Shown: positions 1 through 6,404 of the stretch, one piece after another
Layout of the letters: every line of letters begins with the position of its first letter
Numbering within the stretch: the stretch's first letter is position 1
Assembly: GCF_937941905.1 (NCBI RefSeq)
Contig: NZ_CALDGS010000161.1
Location: 1-8,813 of the forward strand
Length of the DNA stretch: 8,813 bases
From: an uncultured Mycolicibacterium sp.
GTDB taxonomy: Bacteria; Actinomycetota; Actinomycetes; Mycobacteriales; Mycobacteriaceae
Reading direction: 5' to 3'
The notes under the pieces: model-generated
The model's input: the letters and a program-made list of their open reading frames with translations, nothing else
What the model was told of the DNA's origin: nothing
The model's database searches: none
Made by a program: the position numbers and the translations under genes

Positions 1-54
1 GAGATCCAGCGCAACATCATCGCCACCCAGGTGCTCGGCCTGCCAAGGCGCTAG
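1..54 (+). CDS. Acyl-CoA dehydrogenase, C-terminal end only (partial)
   Basis: Only the last 17 codons and the TAG stop (52-54) lie in the window. They read EIQRNIIATQVLGLPRR, which matches the very conserved C-terminus of FadE-type acyl-CoA dehydrogenases, where a GTSEIQR segment contributes to FAD binding at the subunit interface. Family members use FAD to introduce an alpha-beta double bond into an acyl-CoA and pass electrons to electron-transferring flavoprotein. The rest of the gene is upstream of the window, so substrate class cannot be judged. It runs toward the leftward P450 operon and ends at the hairpin at 63-111. A role in the same catabolic pathway as its neighbours is inferred from position only. 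Confidence 0.85.
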   Translation, partial: EIQRNIIATQVLGLPRR

Positions 55-62
55 CACACGAA

Positions 63-111
63 CGTGAGCCCGTGGCGGAGAAACCCGCGAATTCTCCGCC
101 ACGGGCTCACG
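63..111. terminator. Perfect 20-bp hairpin between convergent genes, likely bidirectional terminator
   Basis: Arms at 63-82 and 92-111 are perfectly complementary over 20 bp with a 9-nt loop (83-91). The stem is G+C-rich with a short A/T-rich tip. It lies between the stop of the acyl-CoA dehydrogenase (54) and the stop of the leftward P450 gene (134), exactly where a shared terminator for two convergent units would be. There is no T-tract on either side, so it is not a canonical intrinsic terminator. Long stems without a U-tract are common at 3' ends in mycobacteria, and the hairpin could equally act as an mRNA 3'-end stabiliser. Confidence 0.8.
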
Positions 112-133
112 CTCGTCGCCGGGGAGTGCGCCG

Positions 134-1501
134 TCAGCGGTAGTCGATGACGGCGGGCTCCTTGCGCTCGGTGATCGGCCGGGCCAGTTCCTGCTCGTCG
201 CAGATGCGCTGCAGCTGCTCGAGCGTCTCGTCCAGGCGGGGGCCGAGCCGGCGGCCCGGGGTGAAGGTGGCCGGCAGGTGCTGCATGCCCTGGATCACCC
301 CGATGGTCTCGTAGTGCACGGTGCCCTCCGGGTCGCACACGTAGTCCGGCATCCGGTCCAGCACCGCGGTCAGCATCGACTTGAACAGCGTGCGCGCCAC
401 GTTGGACCCCACGCACCGGTGCACGCCGATGCCGAAGCTGAAGTGCCGGTTGCCTTTACGGTCCAGGATGAGCTCGTTGGGCCGCTCGAACACCGCCGGG
501 TCCCGGTTGGCCATCGCCCAGGACAGCCACAGCCGCTCGTACTTCTTGAACAGCTGGCCCTCGACCTCCACGTCCTCGGCGAAGGTGCGGCCGTCGCCGG
601 GGGCGGGGGTGAAGTAGCGCAGGAACTCCTCGGTGGCCGGGTTGAGCAGGGTGTCGCGTTCGCGCGACAGCCGCTCGCGCTGGTCGGGGTGCGCGCCGAG
701 CCACTCCAGCGCGTGGGCGGTGAGCGCGGTGGTGGTGTCGAACCCGCCGCCGATGATCAGCCCGAGGTTGCCCAGGATCTCCAGATCCGGCGCCGGCTCG
801 CCGTCGATGCGCAGCTGCAGCAGGGCGTTGACCAGACCCGGGCGGGGGTTCTCCCGGATCTCCATCATGTTGTTGATCAGGTCGATGCCCATCTCCCGGT
901 GCATCTGGTTGACCTTCTCGCGCTCCGGCGAGTGCTCCGGGGTGTAGACCGAGGCGTGGGTGGGCTCGCTGTAGAGCCGCCACTTCTTGAGCGGGATGCC
1001 CATCATCGCCAGCGTGAACACCGCCGGCACCACGTTGGCCAGGTCGTCGACGAAGTCGATGCGGCCGGTCTCGATCCTCTCGTCGATCGCCGCCCGGGTG
1101 ATCTCGTCGATGAACGGCTCCCAGCGCTTGACCGCCGCCGGCGACAGGTACGGGTTGAGCGCGCTGCGGTAGATGCTGTGCTCGGGCTCGTCCATCTCCA
1201 GGATGCCGCCGCGGGTGACGGTGGCGCGGCTGGCCTTCGGGATGGTGATGCCCTGGAACGGCGTCTCGCCGGTGATGTCGTGGTGGTTGCTCACCGCGGG
1301 GCAGCGGGCCAGTTCGAACACCGCACTGCTGCTCGCCGCCACCCAGTGCCCGCCGTAGGTGTCGCTCCAGGCGATCGGGCACTTGGCGTGCATCTCCTCG
1401 GTGATCCGCTCGAACTGCAGCCGGTACTCCGGGGTGTGCCGGTCGAAGTGGTACCGGTTGCGCTTGCGATCCTCCTCGGTGACGACCTCTTCGACGCTCA
1501 A
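134..1501 (-). CDS. Cytochrome P450 monooxygenase
   Basis: 455-aa soluble class I bacterial P450. It would use electrons from a ferredoxin to insert one oxygen atom of O2 into an organic substrate. Visible hallmarks are the I-helix oxygen-activation motif GGGFDTT (D255, T256, T257), the K-helix ExxR pair (E292/R295) and the heme-binding loop FSFGIGVHRCVG, whose C363 is the heme thiolate ligand. Length and spacing fit the family, and there is no membrane anchor. The start is a TTG (1501-1499) that overlaps the stop of the upstream ferredoxin as TTGA. The next in-frame Met is about residue 38, too far in, and an AAGGGAG lies just upstream, so TTG is preferred. As the last gene of the leftward operon it is translationally coupled to its probable electron donor. 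The CYP family and substrate are not assigned. Neighbouring acyl-CoA genes suggest a lipid, terpenoid or steroid-like molecule (inference). Confidence 0.95.
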   Translation of the reverse strand: MSVEEVVTEEDRKRNRYHFDRHTPEYRLQFERITEEMHAKCPIAWSDTYGGHWVAASSSAVFELARCPAVSNHHDITGETPFQGITIPKASRATVTRGGILEMDEPEHSIYRSALNPYLSPAAVKRWEPFIDEITRAAIDERIETGRIDFVDDLANVVPAVFTLAMMGIPLKKWRLYSEPTHASVYTPEHSPEREKVNQMHREMGIDLINNMMEIRENPRPGLVNALLQLRIDGEPAPDLEILGNLGLIIGGGFDTTTALTAHALEWLGAHPDQRERLSRERDTLLNPATEEFLRYFTPAPGDGRTFAEDVEVEGQLFKKYERLWLSWAMANRDPAVFERPNELILDRKGNRHFSFGIGVHRCVGSNVARTLFKSMLTAVLDRMPDYVCDPEGTVHYETIGVIQGMQHLPATFTPGRRLGPRLDETLEQLQRICDEQELARPITERKEPAVIDYR

Positions 1502-1746
1502 GGCGTTGTCTCCCTTGCCTTCTCGGGTTCGGAGAGCCCGTCCGCATCGGCCTCGATGTGGATGGCCTGCTCCGGGCAGGACTGTGCGGCCTCCCGCACC
1601 GCCTTCTCGTACTCGGGCGGGACGACCTCCGACACCGGCGACGAGGTGCCGTCGATGTCGCTGAGTTCGAAGGAATTCGGCGCGATCATCGCGCAGAGTG
1701 TGTGGCCCTGGCAGCGTTGCTGGTCTACCCGTACCCGCACGGTCAT
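1498..1746 (-). CDS. Small [3Fe-4S]-type ferredoxin, P450 redox partner
   Basis: 82-aa ferredoxin of the short P450-associated type. The cluster motif is C12-x2-H15-x2-C18 followed by C57-P, i.e. CxxHxxC...CP. Only three cysteines are available, with His where a [4Fe-4S] ferredoxin would have a Cys. Such ferredoxins are known from mycobacteria and bind [3Fe-4S] clusters, donating electrons to P450s. It ends on the TTG start of the P450 gene (4-nt overlap) and begins 10 nt after the mycofactocin-type SDR, so all three are probably cotranslated. The start is uncertain. The ATG at 1746-1744 abuts an AGGAG with no spacer. An in-frame GTG two codons on (1740-1738) has the better 6-nt spacing, giving an 80-aa protein with the cluster motif intact. 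No ferredoxin reductase gene lies in the window. The C-terminal ~15 residues are acidic and probably disordered. Confidence 0.93.
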   Translation of the reverse strand: MTVRVRVDQQRCQGHTLCAMIAPNSFELSDIDGTSSPVSEVVPPEYEKAVREAAQSCPEQAIHIEADADGLSEPEKARETTP

Positions 1747-1756
1747 CTCCTGTCGC

Positions 1757-2617
1757 TCACACGTGGTAGTCGTACCACTTGAGGTAGCCGCCGGCGTCCA
1801 CGCGCAACTGCATGCCGGTGACGTACCGGGACTCGTCGGAGGCCAGCCACAGCACCGCGTTGCTGATGTCCTCCGGTTCGACGTAGGGGATCGGCATCGC
1901 CTGCTGCACCCCGAAGACCGGTTCGGCGTCCTCCCGGGTGGGGTGTTCGAGGTCCGGCCGGAACGAGCGGTACATCGGCTCGCTCTGCAGCATGTCGGTG
2001 TTGCAGTTGGTCGGGTGGATCACGTTGGCGCGGATGCCGCGCACCGCCAGCTCGGTGGCCAGGTCGTGCACGTACTGGGCGATCATCCGCTTGGACACCA
2101 TGTAGGCCATCCCGCCCGGGTCGGCGCCGGGGTTCGGCTTGTTGTGCGCGTCCATCAGCGCGGCGGCCGAGGCGGTCGCGATGATCGAGGCGCCCTCGCG
2201 CAGGTGCGGCAGCGCGACCTGGATGGCGTTGAGGGTGCCGACCAGGTTGGTGTTGATGACGTCGGTCCAGGCCTGCATCGGCGGCCGGCCCTTCATGCCG
2301 GCGATGCCGGCCTGGGCCACCACGATGTCGAGTTTGCCGAACTGGGACAGGCCTTCCCCGAGCGCCTTCTGCAGCGCGTTGGCATCCCGCACGTCGGCCT
2401 GGGCGGTGACGATGTTGCGGCCGGTCTTCTCCACCAGTCGCGCCGTCTCGTCGAGGTCCTCGGGCCGGGCCAGGGGGTAGCCGATGGTGTCGATGTCGGC
2501 ACAGATGTCGACCGCGATGATGTCGGCGCCCTCCTCGGCGAGACGCACCGCGTGGCTGCGTCCCTGCCCGCGCGCGGCGCCGGTGATGAATGCGACCTTG
2601 CCCTCAACGCGTCCCAC
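1757..2617 (-). CDS. Mycofactocin-coupled type short-chain dehydrogenase (carveol dehydrogenase-like)
   Basis: 286-aa SDR oxidoreductase. It has the nucleotide-binding TGAARGQG (12-19), an acidic residue ending strand beta-2 (D37, suggesting NAD rather than NADP), and catalytic S150, Y172 and K176 (YMVSK), with N124 upstream. The insertion after beta-2 (about 39-62, containing CADIDTIGYPLARPEDL) is the signature of the subfamily called mycofactocin-coupled SDR, which includes trans-carveol dehydrogenases. Members retain their NAD tightly and are thought to hand electrons to the peptide cofactor mycofactocin. VAQAG (100-104) replaces the usual NNAG, as expected in this subfamily. The start is GTG (2617-2615), with AAAGGA 6 nt upstream. 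It sits directly before the ferredoxin and P450 genes. The likely role is oxidation of the alcohol made by the P450 to an aldehyde or ketone (inference). The mycofactocin biosynthesis genes themselves are not in the window. Confidence 0.9.
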   Translation of the reverse strand: MGRVEGKVAFITGAARGQGRSHAVRLAEEGADIIAVDICADIDTIGYPLARPEDLDETARLVEKTGRNIVTAQADVRDANALQKALGEGLSQFGKLDIVVAQAGIAGMKGRPPMQAWTDVINTNLVGTLNAIQVALPHLREGASIIATASAAALMDAHNKPNPGADPGGMAYMVSKRMIAQYVHDLATELAVRGIRANVIHPTNCNTDMLQSEPMYRSFRPDLEHPTREDAEPVFGVQQAMPIPYVEPEDISNAVLWLASDESRYVTGMQLRVDAGGYLKWYDYHV

Positions 2618-2663
2618 TGCCTGTCCTTTCCTCGGTAGCTGCCGGAGCCGGTGAAGTCGTGTG

Positions 2664-3365
2664 TCAGGTGTTGCGGCCGCCGTTGACGCCGATGATCTGG
2701 CCGGTGATGTAACCGGCCTCCTCGGAGACGAGGAACGCGCAGGTGGCGGCGATGTCCTCGGGGCGGCCCATGCGGCGCACCGGGGTGGCCTCGATCGTCT
2801 TCCGGATGTCGCCGAGGTAGCCGCGCTCGGCGGCGGCCCGCAGCATCGGGGTGTCGATGAAGCCGGGCGGCACCGCGTTGACGGTGATCCCGAACGGCCC
2901 GTACTCCAGCGCCAGCGTCTTGGTCAGCCCGTTGACCGCGGACTTGGCCGCCACGTAGGCCGCCATGTACGGCGCGCCGGAGTGGGTGCTCGACGAGGAG
3001 ATGTTGACGATGCGTCCCCAGCCGGCCTCGATCATGTCCGGCAGCACCGCCTGGGTGCAGTGGAAGACGCCGTGCAGGTTGACGTCGATGATGTGCAGCC
3101 AGTCCTCGAACGTGATGTCGGTGAACCGCTTGAACAGGTCCAGGCCGGCGGCGTTGACCAGGACGGTGACCGGGCCGAGCCGGCTGCGGACGGCGTCCAG
3201 GGCGGCGTCGACCTGTGCGCGGTCGGTCACGTCGGCGACGTAGCCGAACTCGTCGTCGGACGGTCGCAGATCGATGGTGGCGACGTGGTAGCCGTCGGCG
3301 CGCAGGCGCGCGGCCACCGCCGCGCCGATGCCCGAGCCGCCCCCGGTCACGACGGCGTTCTTCAC
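2664..3365 (-). CDS. Short-chain dehydrogenase/reductase (classical SDR)
   Basis: 233-aa classical SDR, probably a cytosolic NAD-linked oxidoreductase. It shows TGGGSGIG (7-14), D32 at the end of beta-2 (favouring NAD(H)), NAAG (71-74), N96, a serine cluster at 123-126, and the catalytic Y137-x3-K141 pair. The C-terminus (ITGQIIGVNGG) is typical of FabG-like and 3-hydroxyacyl or alcohol dehydrogenases. The start is GTG at 3365-3363, fixed by a strong GGGAGGT 6 nt upstream. It is the first gene of the leftward operon and 46 nt before the next SDR. It lacks the beta-2 insertion of the neighbouring mycofactocin-type SDR, so the two should use different electron acceptors. The substrate is not deducible. 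Oxidation of a pathway alcohol or a 3-hydroxyacyl-CoA is plausible. Confidence 0.9.
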   Translation of the reverse strand: MKNAVVTGGGSGIGAAVAARLRADGYHVATIDLRPSDDEFGYVADVTDRAQVDAALDAVRSRLGPVTVLVNAAGLDLFKRFTDITFEDWLHIIDVNLHGVFHCTQAVLPDMIEAGWGRIVNISSSSTHSGAPYMAAYVAAKSAVNGLTKTLALEYGPFGITVNAVPPGFIDTPMLRAAAERGYLGDIRKTIEATPVRRMGRPEDIAATCAFLVSEEAGYITGQIIGVNGGRNT

Positions 3366-3371
3366 GGCCTG

Positions 3372-3378
3372 ACCTCCC
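3372..3378 (-). promoter_or_regulatory. Ribosome binding site deciding the GTG start of the first SDR
   Basis: Read on the minus strand this is GGGAGGT, a near-ideal Shine-Dalgarno sequence, 6 nt before the GTG at 3365. It fixes the otherwise ambiguous non-ATG start. Confidence 0.8.
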
Positions 3379-3440
3379 GGACGGGCTCGGTGCGGTGCGT
3401 CATCTCGATCCGTACTCCAAGAATCTCCCTTGTCGAATAT

Positions 3441-3455
3441 GAGAACCGTACTCTC
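3441..3455. promoter_or_regulatory. Candidate operator (imperfect palindrome GAGAACCGTACTCTC)
   Basis: Four-base inverted arms GAGA/TCTC flank a 7-bp centre. The site overlaps the proposed minus-strand -10 hexamer, where a repressor would act. Its right part, CCGTACTC, is repeated at 3411-3418, downstream of the start of the leftward transcript. It looks broadly like TetR-family operators but does not fit the KstR consensus. The symmetry is weak and no cognate regulator is visible, so this is only a candidate. Confidence 0.3.
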
Positions 3456-3474
3456 GCGTGGATCGGTTCTGCAA
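3445..3474 (-). promoter_or_regulatory. Candidate promoter of the leftward SDR-SDR-ferredoxin-P450 operon
   Basis: On the minus strand, TTGCAG (3474-3469) resembles a -35 box. TACGGT (3450-3445) fits the mycobacterial TAnnnT -10 pattern after an 18-nt spacer. Transcription would start near 3437, giving a leader of about 70 nt before the GTG at 3365. The call is by eye. Confidence 0.4.
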
Positions 3475-3555
3475 GCGATCGGCCGATCCCGCGAACCGTC
3501 GACCCGGCCCGGCGGGAACCGAATTCGGCGCGTTGACGAGCATCTCCGGTCACCC

Positions 3556-3583
3556 TTGAAGTCGGCGGTGATGAATGTAGGAT
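3556..3583 (+). promoter_or_regulatory. Candidate promoter of the rightward ALDH-CaiB-thiolase operon
   Basis: TTGAAG (3556-3561) and TAGGAT (3578-3583) are separated by 16 nt and fit a SigA-like mycobacterial promoter. Transcription would start around 3590, giving a leader of about 35 nt before the aldehyde dehydrogenase start. An AGGAG at 3593-3597 would then lie at the extreme 5' end, too far from the start codon to be its ribosome site. Confidence 0.45.
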
Positions 3584-3624
3584 TCGCCGCACAGGAGAAT
3601 TAAATTTCCATCACACTCGGGGGA

Positions 3625-5136
3625 ATGATGCAGCACTCGCCGACGGTCACCGGTGACGGGCAGGCACCCGCGCAGCCGCGGCGCCGACCCGACCGGCGAC
3701 TGCTCATCGACGGCCGGCTCCACGACGGATCCCGCACCTTCCCGTCGCTCAACCCGGCGACCGGCGCCGTGCTCGGCCACGCTCCCGACGCCACCGTCGA
3801 CGACGCCCGGGCCGCCGTGGCCGCCGCGCGGCGCGCCTTCGACGAGACCGCCTGGTCCACCGACGTCGCCCTGCGCATCCGCTGCCTGGAGCAGCTCTAC
3901 GACGCGCTGCGCGCCCACCGCGACGAACTGGCCCGGCTGACCATCGCCGAGGTGGGCGCCACCGAGGCGCTGTGCCAGGGGGCGCAGCTGGACCAGCCGA
4001 TCGAGATCGTGCGCTACTACGCCGATCTGCTGAAGACCTACCCGTTACGCGAGGACCTCGGGCTGATCGAGAGCCGCGGCGCCCAGCACCGCCGCTGGGT
4101 GGAGAAGGAGGCCGCCGGAGTGGTGGCGGCGATCATCGCCTACAACTACCCCAACCAGCTGGCGCTGGCCAAGCTCGGCCCCGCGCTGGCCGCCGGCTGC
4201 ACCGTGGTGCTCAAGGCCGCACCGGACACCCCGCTGGTCACGCTCGCGCTCGGCGAGCTGATCAACGAGCACACCGACATCCCGCCCGGGGTGGTCAACG
4301 TGATCAGCGGGGCCGATCCCGAGGTGGGGGAGGTGCTCACCCGCAGCCCGGACGTGGACATGATCACCTTCACCGGCTCCACCGCCACCGGGCGGCGCAT
4401 CATGGCCGCCGCCTCCGACACCGTCAAGCGGGTGTTCCTGGAACTCGGCGGCAAGTCCGCGGCCATCGTGCTCGACGACGCGGACTTCGACACCGCCGCC
4501 CTGTTCACCGCGTTCTCGATGGTCACCCACGCCGGCCAGGGCTGCGCGCTCACCTCACGGCTGCTGGTGCCGCGCCGTCACCACGACGAGATCGTCGAAC
4601 GCGTCCGGAACAACTTCGGCCTGGTCCGCTACGGCGACCCGGCGGACCCGAAAACCTATATGGGACCGCTGATCAGCGAGCGGCAGCGGGACAAGGTCGA
4701 CGGCATGGTCAAGCGCGCGGTGGCCGCCGGCGCCACCCTGGTCACCGGCGGGCAGAAGGTCGACCCCGGCTTCTTCTACACCCCGACGCTGCTGACCGAC
4801 GTGGACCCGGACAGCGAGATCGCCCAGGAGGAGGTGTTCGGGCCGGTGCTGGCGGTCATCGCCTACACCGACGACGACGACGCGGTCCGGATCGCCAACA
4901 ACTCCATCTACGGCCTGTCCGGCGCGGTGTTCGGCAGCGAGGACCGCGCCGTGGCGGTCGCCCGCCGCATCCGCACCGGCACCATGTCGATCAACGGTGG
5001 CAACTACTTCAGCCCGGACAGCCCCTTCGGTGGCTACAAGCAGTCCGGGATCGGCAGGGAAATGGGAACCGCGGGACTGGAGGAGTTCTTGGAGCGCAAG
5101 ACATTCGCCACGGTGGTGACGGGAGCGCAGGCATGA
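3625..5136 (+). CDS. NAD(P)-dependent aldehyde dehydrogenase
   Basis: 503-aa member of the aldehyde dehydrogenase superfamily, oxidising an aldehyde to a carboxylic acid in the cytosol. The catalytic set is intact and correctly spaced: oxyanion N174 (AYNYPNQ), cofactor-binding K197, general base E273 (LELGGKS), nucleophile C307 (GQGC) and E403 (EEVFGP). The N-E-C spacing matches the textbook 169-268-302 numbering. The first 25 residues before LLIDGRL are Pro/Arg-rich and probably disordered. The start is the ATG at 3625 or the adjacent ATG at 3628. Neither has an ideal ribosome site, because GGGGGA runs straight into 3625 and so is closer to usable for 3628. Leu141 is a TTA codon (4045-4047), rare in DNA this G+C-rich. 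It overlaps the CoA-transferase gene as ATGA. It probably acts on the aldehyde made by the divergently encoded P450 and SDRs (inference). Confidence 0.95.
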   Translation: MMQHSPTVTGDGQAPAQPRRRPDRRLLIDGRLHDGSRTFPSLNPATGAVLGHAPDATVDDARAAVAAARRAFDETAWSTDVALRIRCLEQLYDALRAHRDELARLTIAEVGATEALCQGAQLDQPIEIVRYYADLLKTYPLREDLGLIESRGAQHRRWVEKEAAGVVAAIIAYNYPNQLALAKLGPALAAGCTVVLKAAPDTPLVTLALGELINEHTDIPPGVVNVISGADPEVGEVLTRSPDVDMITFTGSTATGRRIMAAASDTVKRVFLELGGKSAAIVLDDADFDTAALFTAFSMVTHAGQGCALTSRLLVPRRHHDEIVERVRNNFGLVRYGDPADPKTYMGPLISERQRDKVDGMVKRAVAAGATLVTGGQKVDPGFFYTPTLLTDVDPDSEIAQEEVFGPVLAVIAYTDDDDAVRIANNSIYGLSGAVFGSEDRAVAVARRIRTGTMSINGGNYFSPDSPFGGYKQSGIGREMGTAGLEEFLERKTFATVVTGAQA

Positions 5137-6338
5137 GGCCGCTGGAGGGGGTGCGCGTCCTGGAGGTCGCGATGTACGGCTTCGTGCCGTCGGCCGGTGC
5201 GGTGCTCGCCGAATGGGGGGCGGACGTCATCAAGGTCGAGCACGCTGTGACCGGCGATCCGCAGCGCGGCCTGCGCCAGACCGGGCCGCTGCGGGTGGAG
5301 GGCGACCCCAACCCCAACATCGAGCACGCCAACCGCGGCAAGCGCAGCATCGGGCTGGACATGTCGGTGCCCGAGGGGCGGGAGATCCTGCTCGAACTCG
5401 CCCGGCGCTCCGACGTCTTCCTCACCAGCTTCCTGCCGGGGCACCGCCGGCGGTTCGGCATCGACGTCGACGACATCCGGGCGGTGAACCCGGGGATCAT
5501 CTACGCCCGCGGCAGCGCGCTCGGCCCGCGCGGCGCCGAGGCGGAGAAGGGCGGCTACGACATGACCGCGTTCTGGTGCCGGGCCGGCACCGCCGCCACC
5601 ATCACCCCGGAGGGCACCGAGGGGATGATCGGCCCGCCGGGGCCCGCCTACGGCGACACCATCTCCGGCACCAACCTCGCCGGCGGGATCGCCGCGGCGC
5701 TGTTCAAGCGGGAACGCACCGGGGAACCCTCGGTGGTCGACGTGTCGCTGCTCGGCAGCGGGCTGTGGGCGATGGGCCACACCGTCGCACTCACCAACCA
5801 CCTCGGCCAGCGGCTGGTGACCCCGCCGCCCGGGGTGCACGGCTCGCCGATCAACCCGCTGGTCGGCCTGTATCCCACCGCCGACGGCCGCTACATCTCG
5901 TTCGTGATGATGCAGCCCACCAAGTTCTGGGCCGACGTGTGCCGGCACATGGATCTGCAGGACTACATCGACGATCCGCGGTTCGCCACCGCGGAGTCGA
6001 TCGCCGAGCACACCCCCGACGCGGTCGAGCTACTGCGGACCGCGATGGCCAAGCGCACGCTCGCGGAGTGGACCGAACGGTTCGCCACGTTGGCCGGGCC
6101 GTGGGCACCGGTGCAGGACACCCTGCAGGCCGCCGCCGACCCGCAGATCCGGGCCAACGAGTACCTGGTGCGGGCCGGCGAACTCGAGCTCGTCGCCAAC
6201 CCGGTGCAGTTCGACGTCACCGCCCCGCGCACCGGCCCGGCGCCCGGGTTCGCCGAGCAGACCGACGACATCCTCGCCGAACTCGGCCTGGACTGGGACC
6301 GCATCATCGAGCTCAAGACCGTCGGTGCGGTGACCTAG
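5133..6338 (+). CDS. CaiB/BaiF-type class III CoA-transferase
   Basis: 401-aa class III CoA-transferase, moving CoA from a donor acyl-CoA to a carboxylic acid. The N-terminus (PLEGVRVLEVAMYGFVPSA, then LAEWGADVIKVEH) and the segment ANRGKRSIGLDM are diagnostic of the CaiB/Frc/BaiF family. The catalytic aspartate that forms the acyl anhydride is D143 in GGYDMTAFWCRAG. Length is normal. The start ATG overlaps the aldehyde dehydrogenase stop (ATGA), so the two are translationally coupled. This suggests the acid made by the dehydrogenase is the CoA acceptor. Activation by transfer rather than by an ATP-dependent acyl-CoA ligase would save ATP and requires a CoA donor such as succinyl-CoA or a pathway product. 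Donor and acceptor cannot be read from sequence. The family also includes racemases such as alpha-methylacyl-CoA racemase, an alternative function that would fit a branched-chain substrate. Confidence 0.92.
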   Translation: MRPLEGVRVLEVAMYGFVPSAGAVLAEWGADVIKVEHAVTGDPQRGLRQTGPLRVEGDPNPNIEHANRGKRSIGLDMSVPEGREILLELARRSDVFLTSFLPGHRRRFGIDVDDIRAVNPGIIYARGSALGPRGAEAEKGGYDMTAFWCRAGTAATITPEGTEGMIGPPGPAYGDTISGTNLAGGIAAALFKRERTGEPSVVDVSLLGSGLWAMGHTVALTNHLGQRLVTPPPGVHGSPINPLVGLYPTADGRYISFVMMQPTKFWADVCRHMDLQDYIDDPRFATAESIAEHTPDAVELLRTAMAKRTLAEWTERFATLAGPWAPVQDTLQAAADPQIRANEYLVRAGELELVANPVQFDVTAPRTGPAPGFAEQTDDILAELGLDWDRIIELKTVGAVT

Positions 6339-6404
6339 TCGGCGCGCACGCCCGAATCCGAACCCCCGCAACAGATCCCCGCAGGACCCCGCAGAAGGAG
6401 TCGG
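6339..6404 (+). promoter_or_regulatory. 66-bp spacer with strong ribosome site and CCCCGCA direct repeats
   Basis: This is the longest gap inside the rightward operon. AAGGAG (6395-6400) lies 4 nt before the ATG at 6405 and clearly sets that start. Upstream, CCCCGCA occurs three times in the same orientation (6364-6370, 6377-6383, 6387-6393). No terminator hairpin or convincing promoter is seen, so read-through from the CoA-transferase gene is expected. The function of the repeats, if any, is unknown. Confidence 0.55.

Larger units (their letters stand above)
3366..3624. promoter_or_regulatory. Divergent intergenic control region
   Basis: 259 bp with no convincing gene separates the two divergent operons. 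It is visibly richer in A/T than the coding DNA around it. It contains candidate promoters for both directions (separate entries), a perfect 12-bp palindrome GATCGGCCGATC (3477-3488), a perfect 10-bp palindrome CCGAATTCGG (3519-3528), and the sequence CCGTACTC twice in direct orientation (3411-3418 and 3446-3453). These are candidate sites for an unseen transcription factor. No regulator gene is present in the window. Confidence 0.6.

Noticed and set aside
278..2638. Long open frame (786 codons) on the plus strand opposite the P450, ferredoxin and SDR genes
   Set aside because: It is antisense to four well-supported genes, shows no recognisable motif, and is His/Val/Arg/Gly-rich as expected from a shadow frame in high-G+C DNA.
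3441..3455. Reading the GAGAACCGTACTCTC element as a KstR site
   Set aside because: It lacks the paired AAC/GTT half-sites of the KstR consensus, so steroid-regulon membership is not supported.
3362..3592. 76-codon minus-strand open frame spanning the divergent control region
   Set aside because: It covers both proposed promoters and the ribosome site of the first SDR. It has no recognisable domain, and its composition resembles translated regulatory DNA. A short leader peptide is not excluded but has no support.
4045..4047. TTA leucine codons (also 8135-8137) as bldA-type developmental control
   Set aside because: That regulation is a Streptomyces feature. The gene content here looks mycobacterial, and two TTA codons are simply rare codons.
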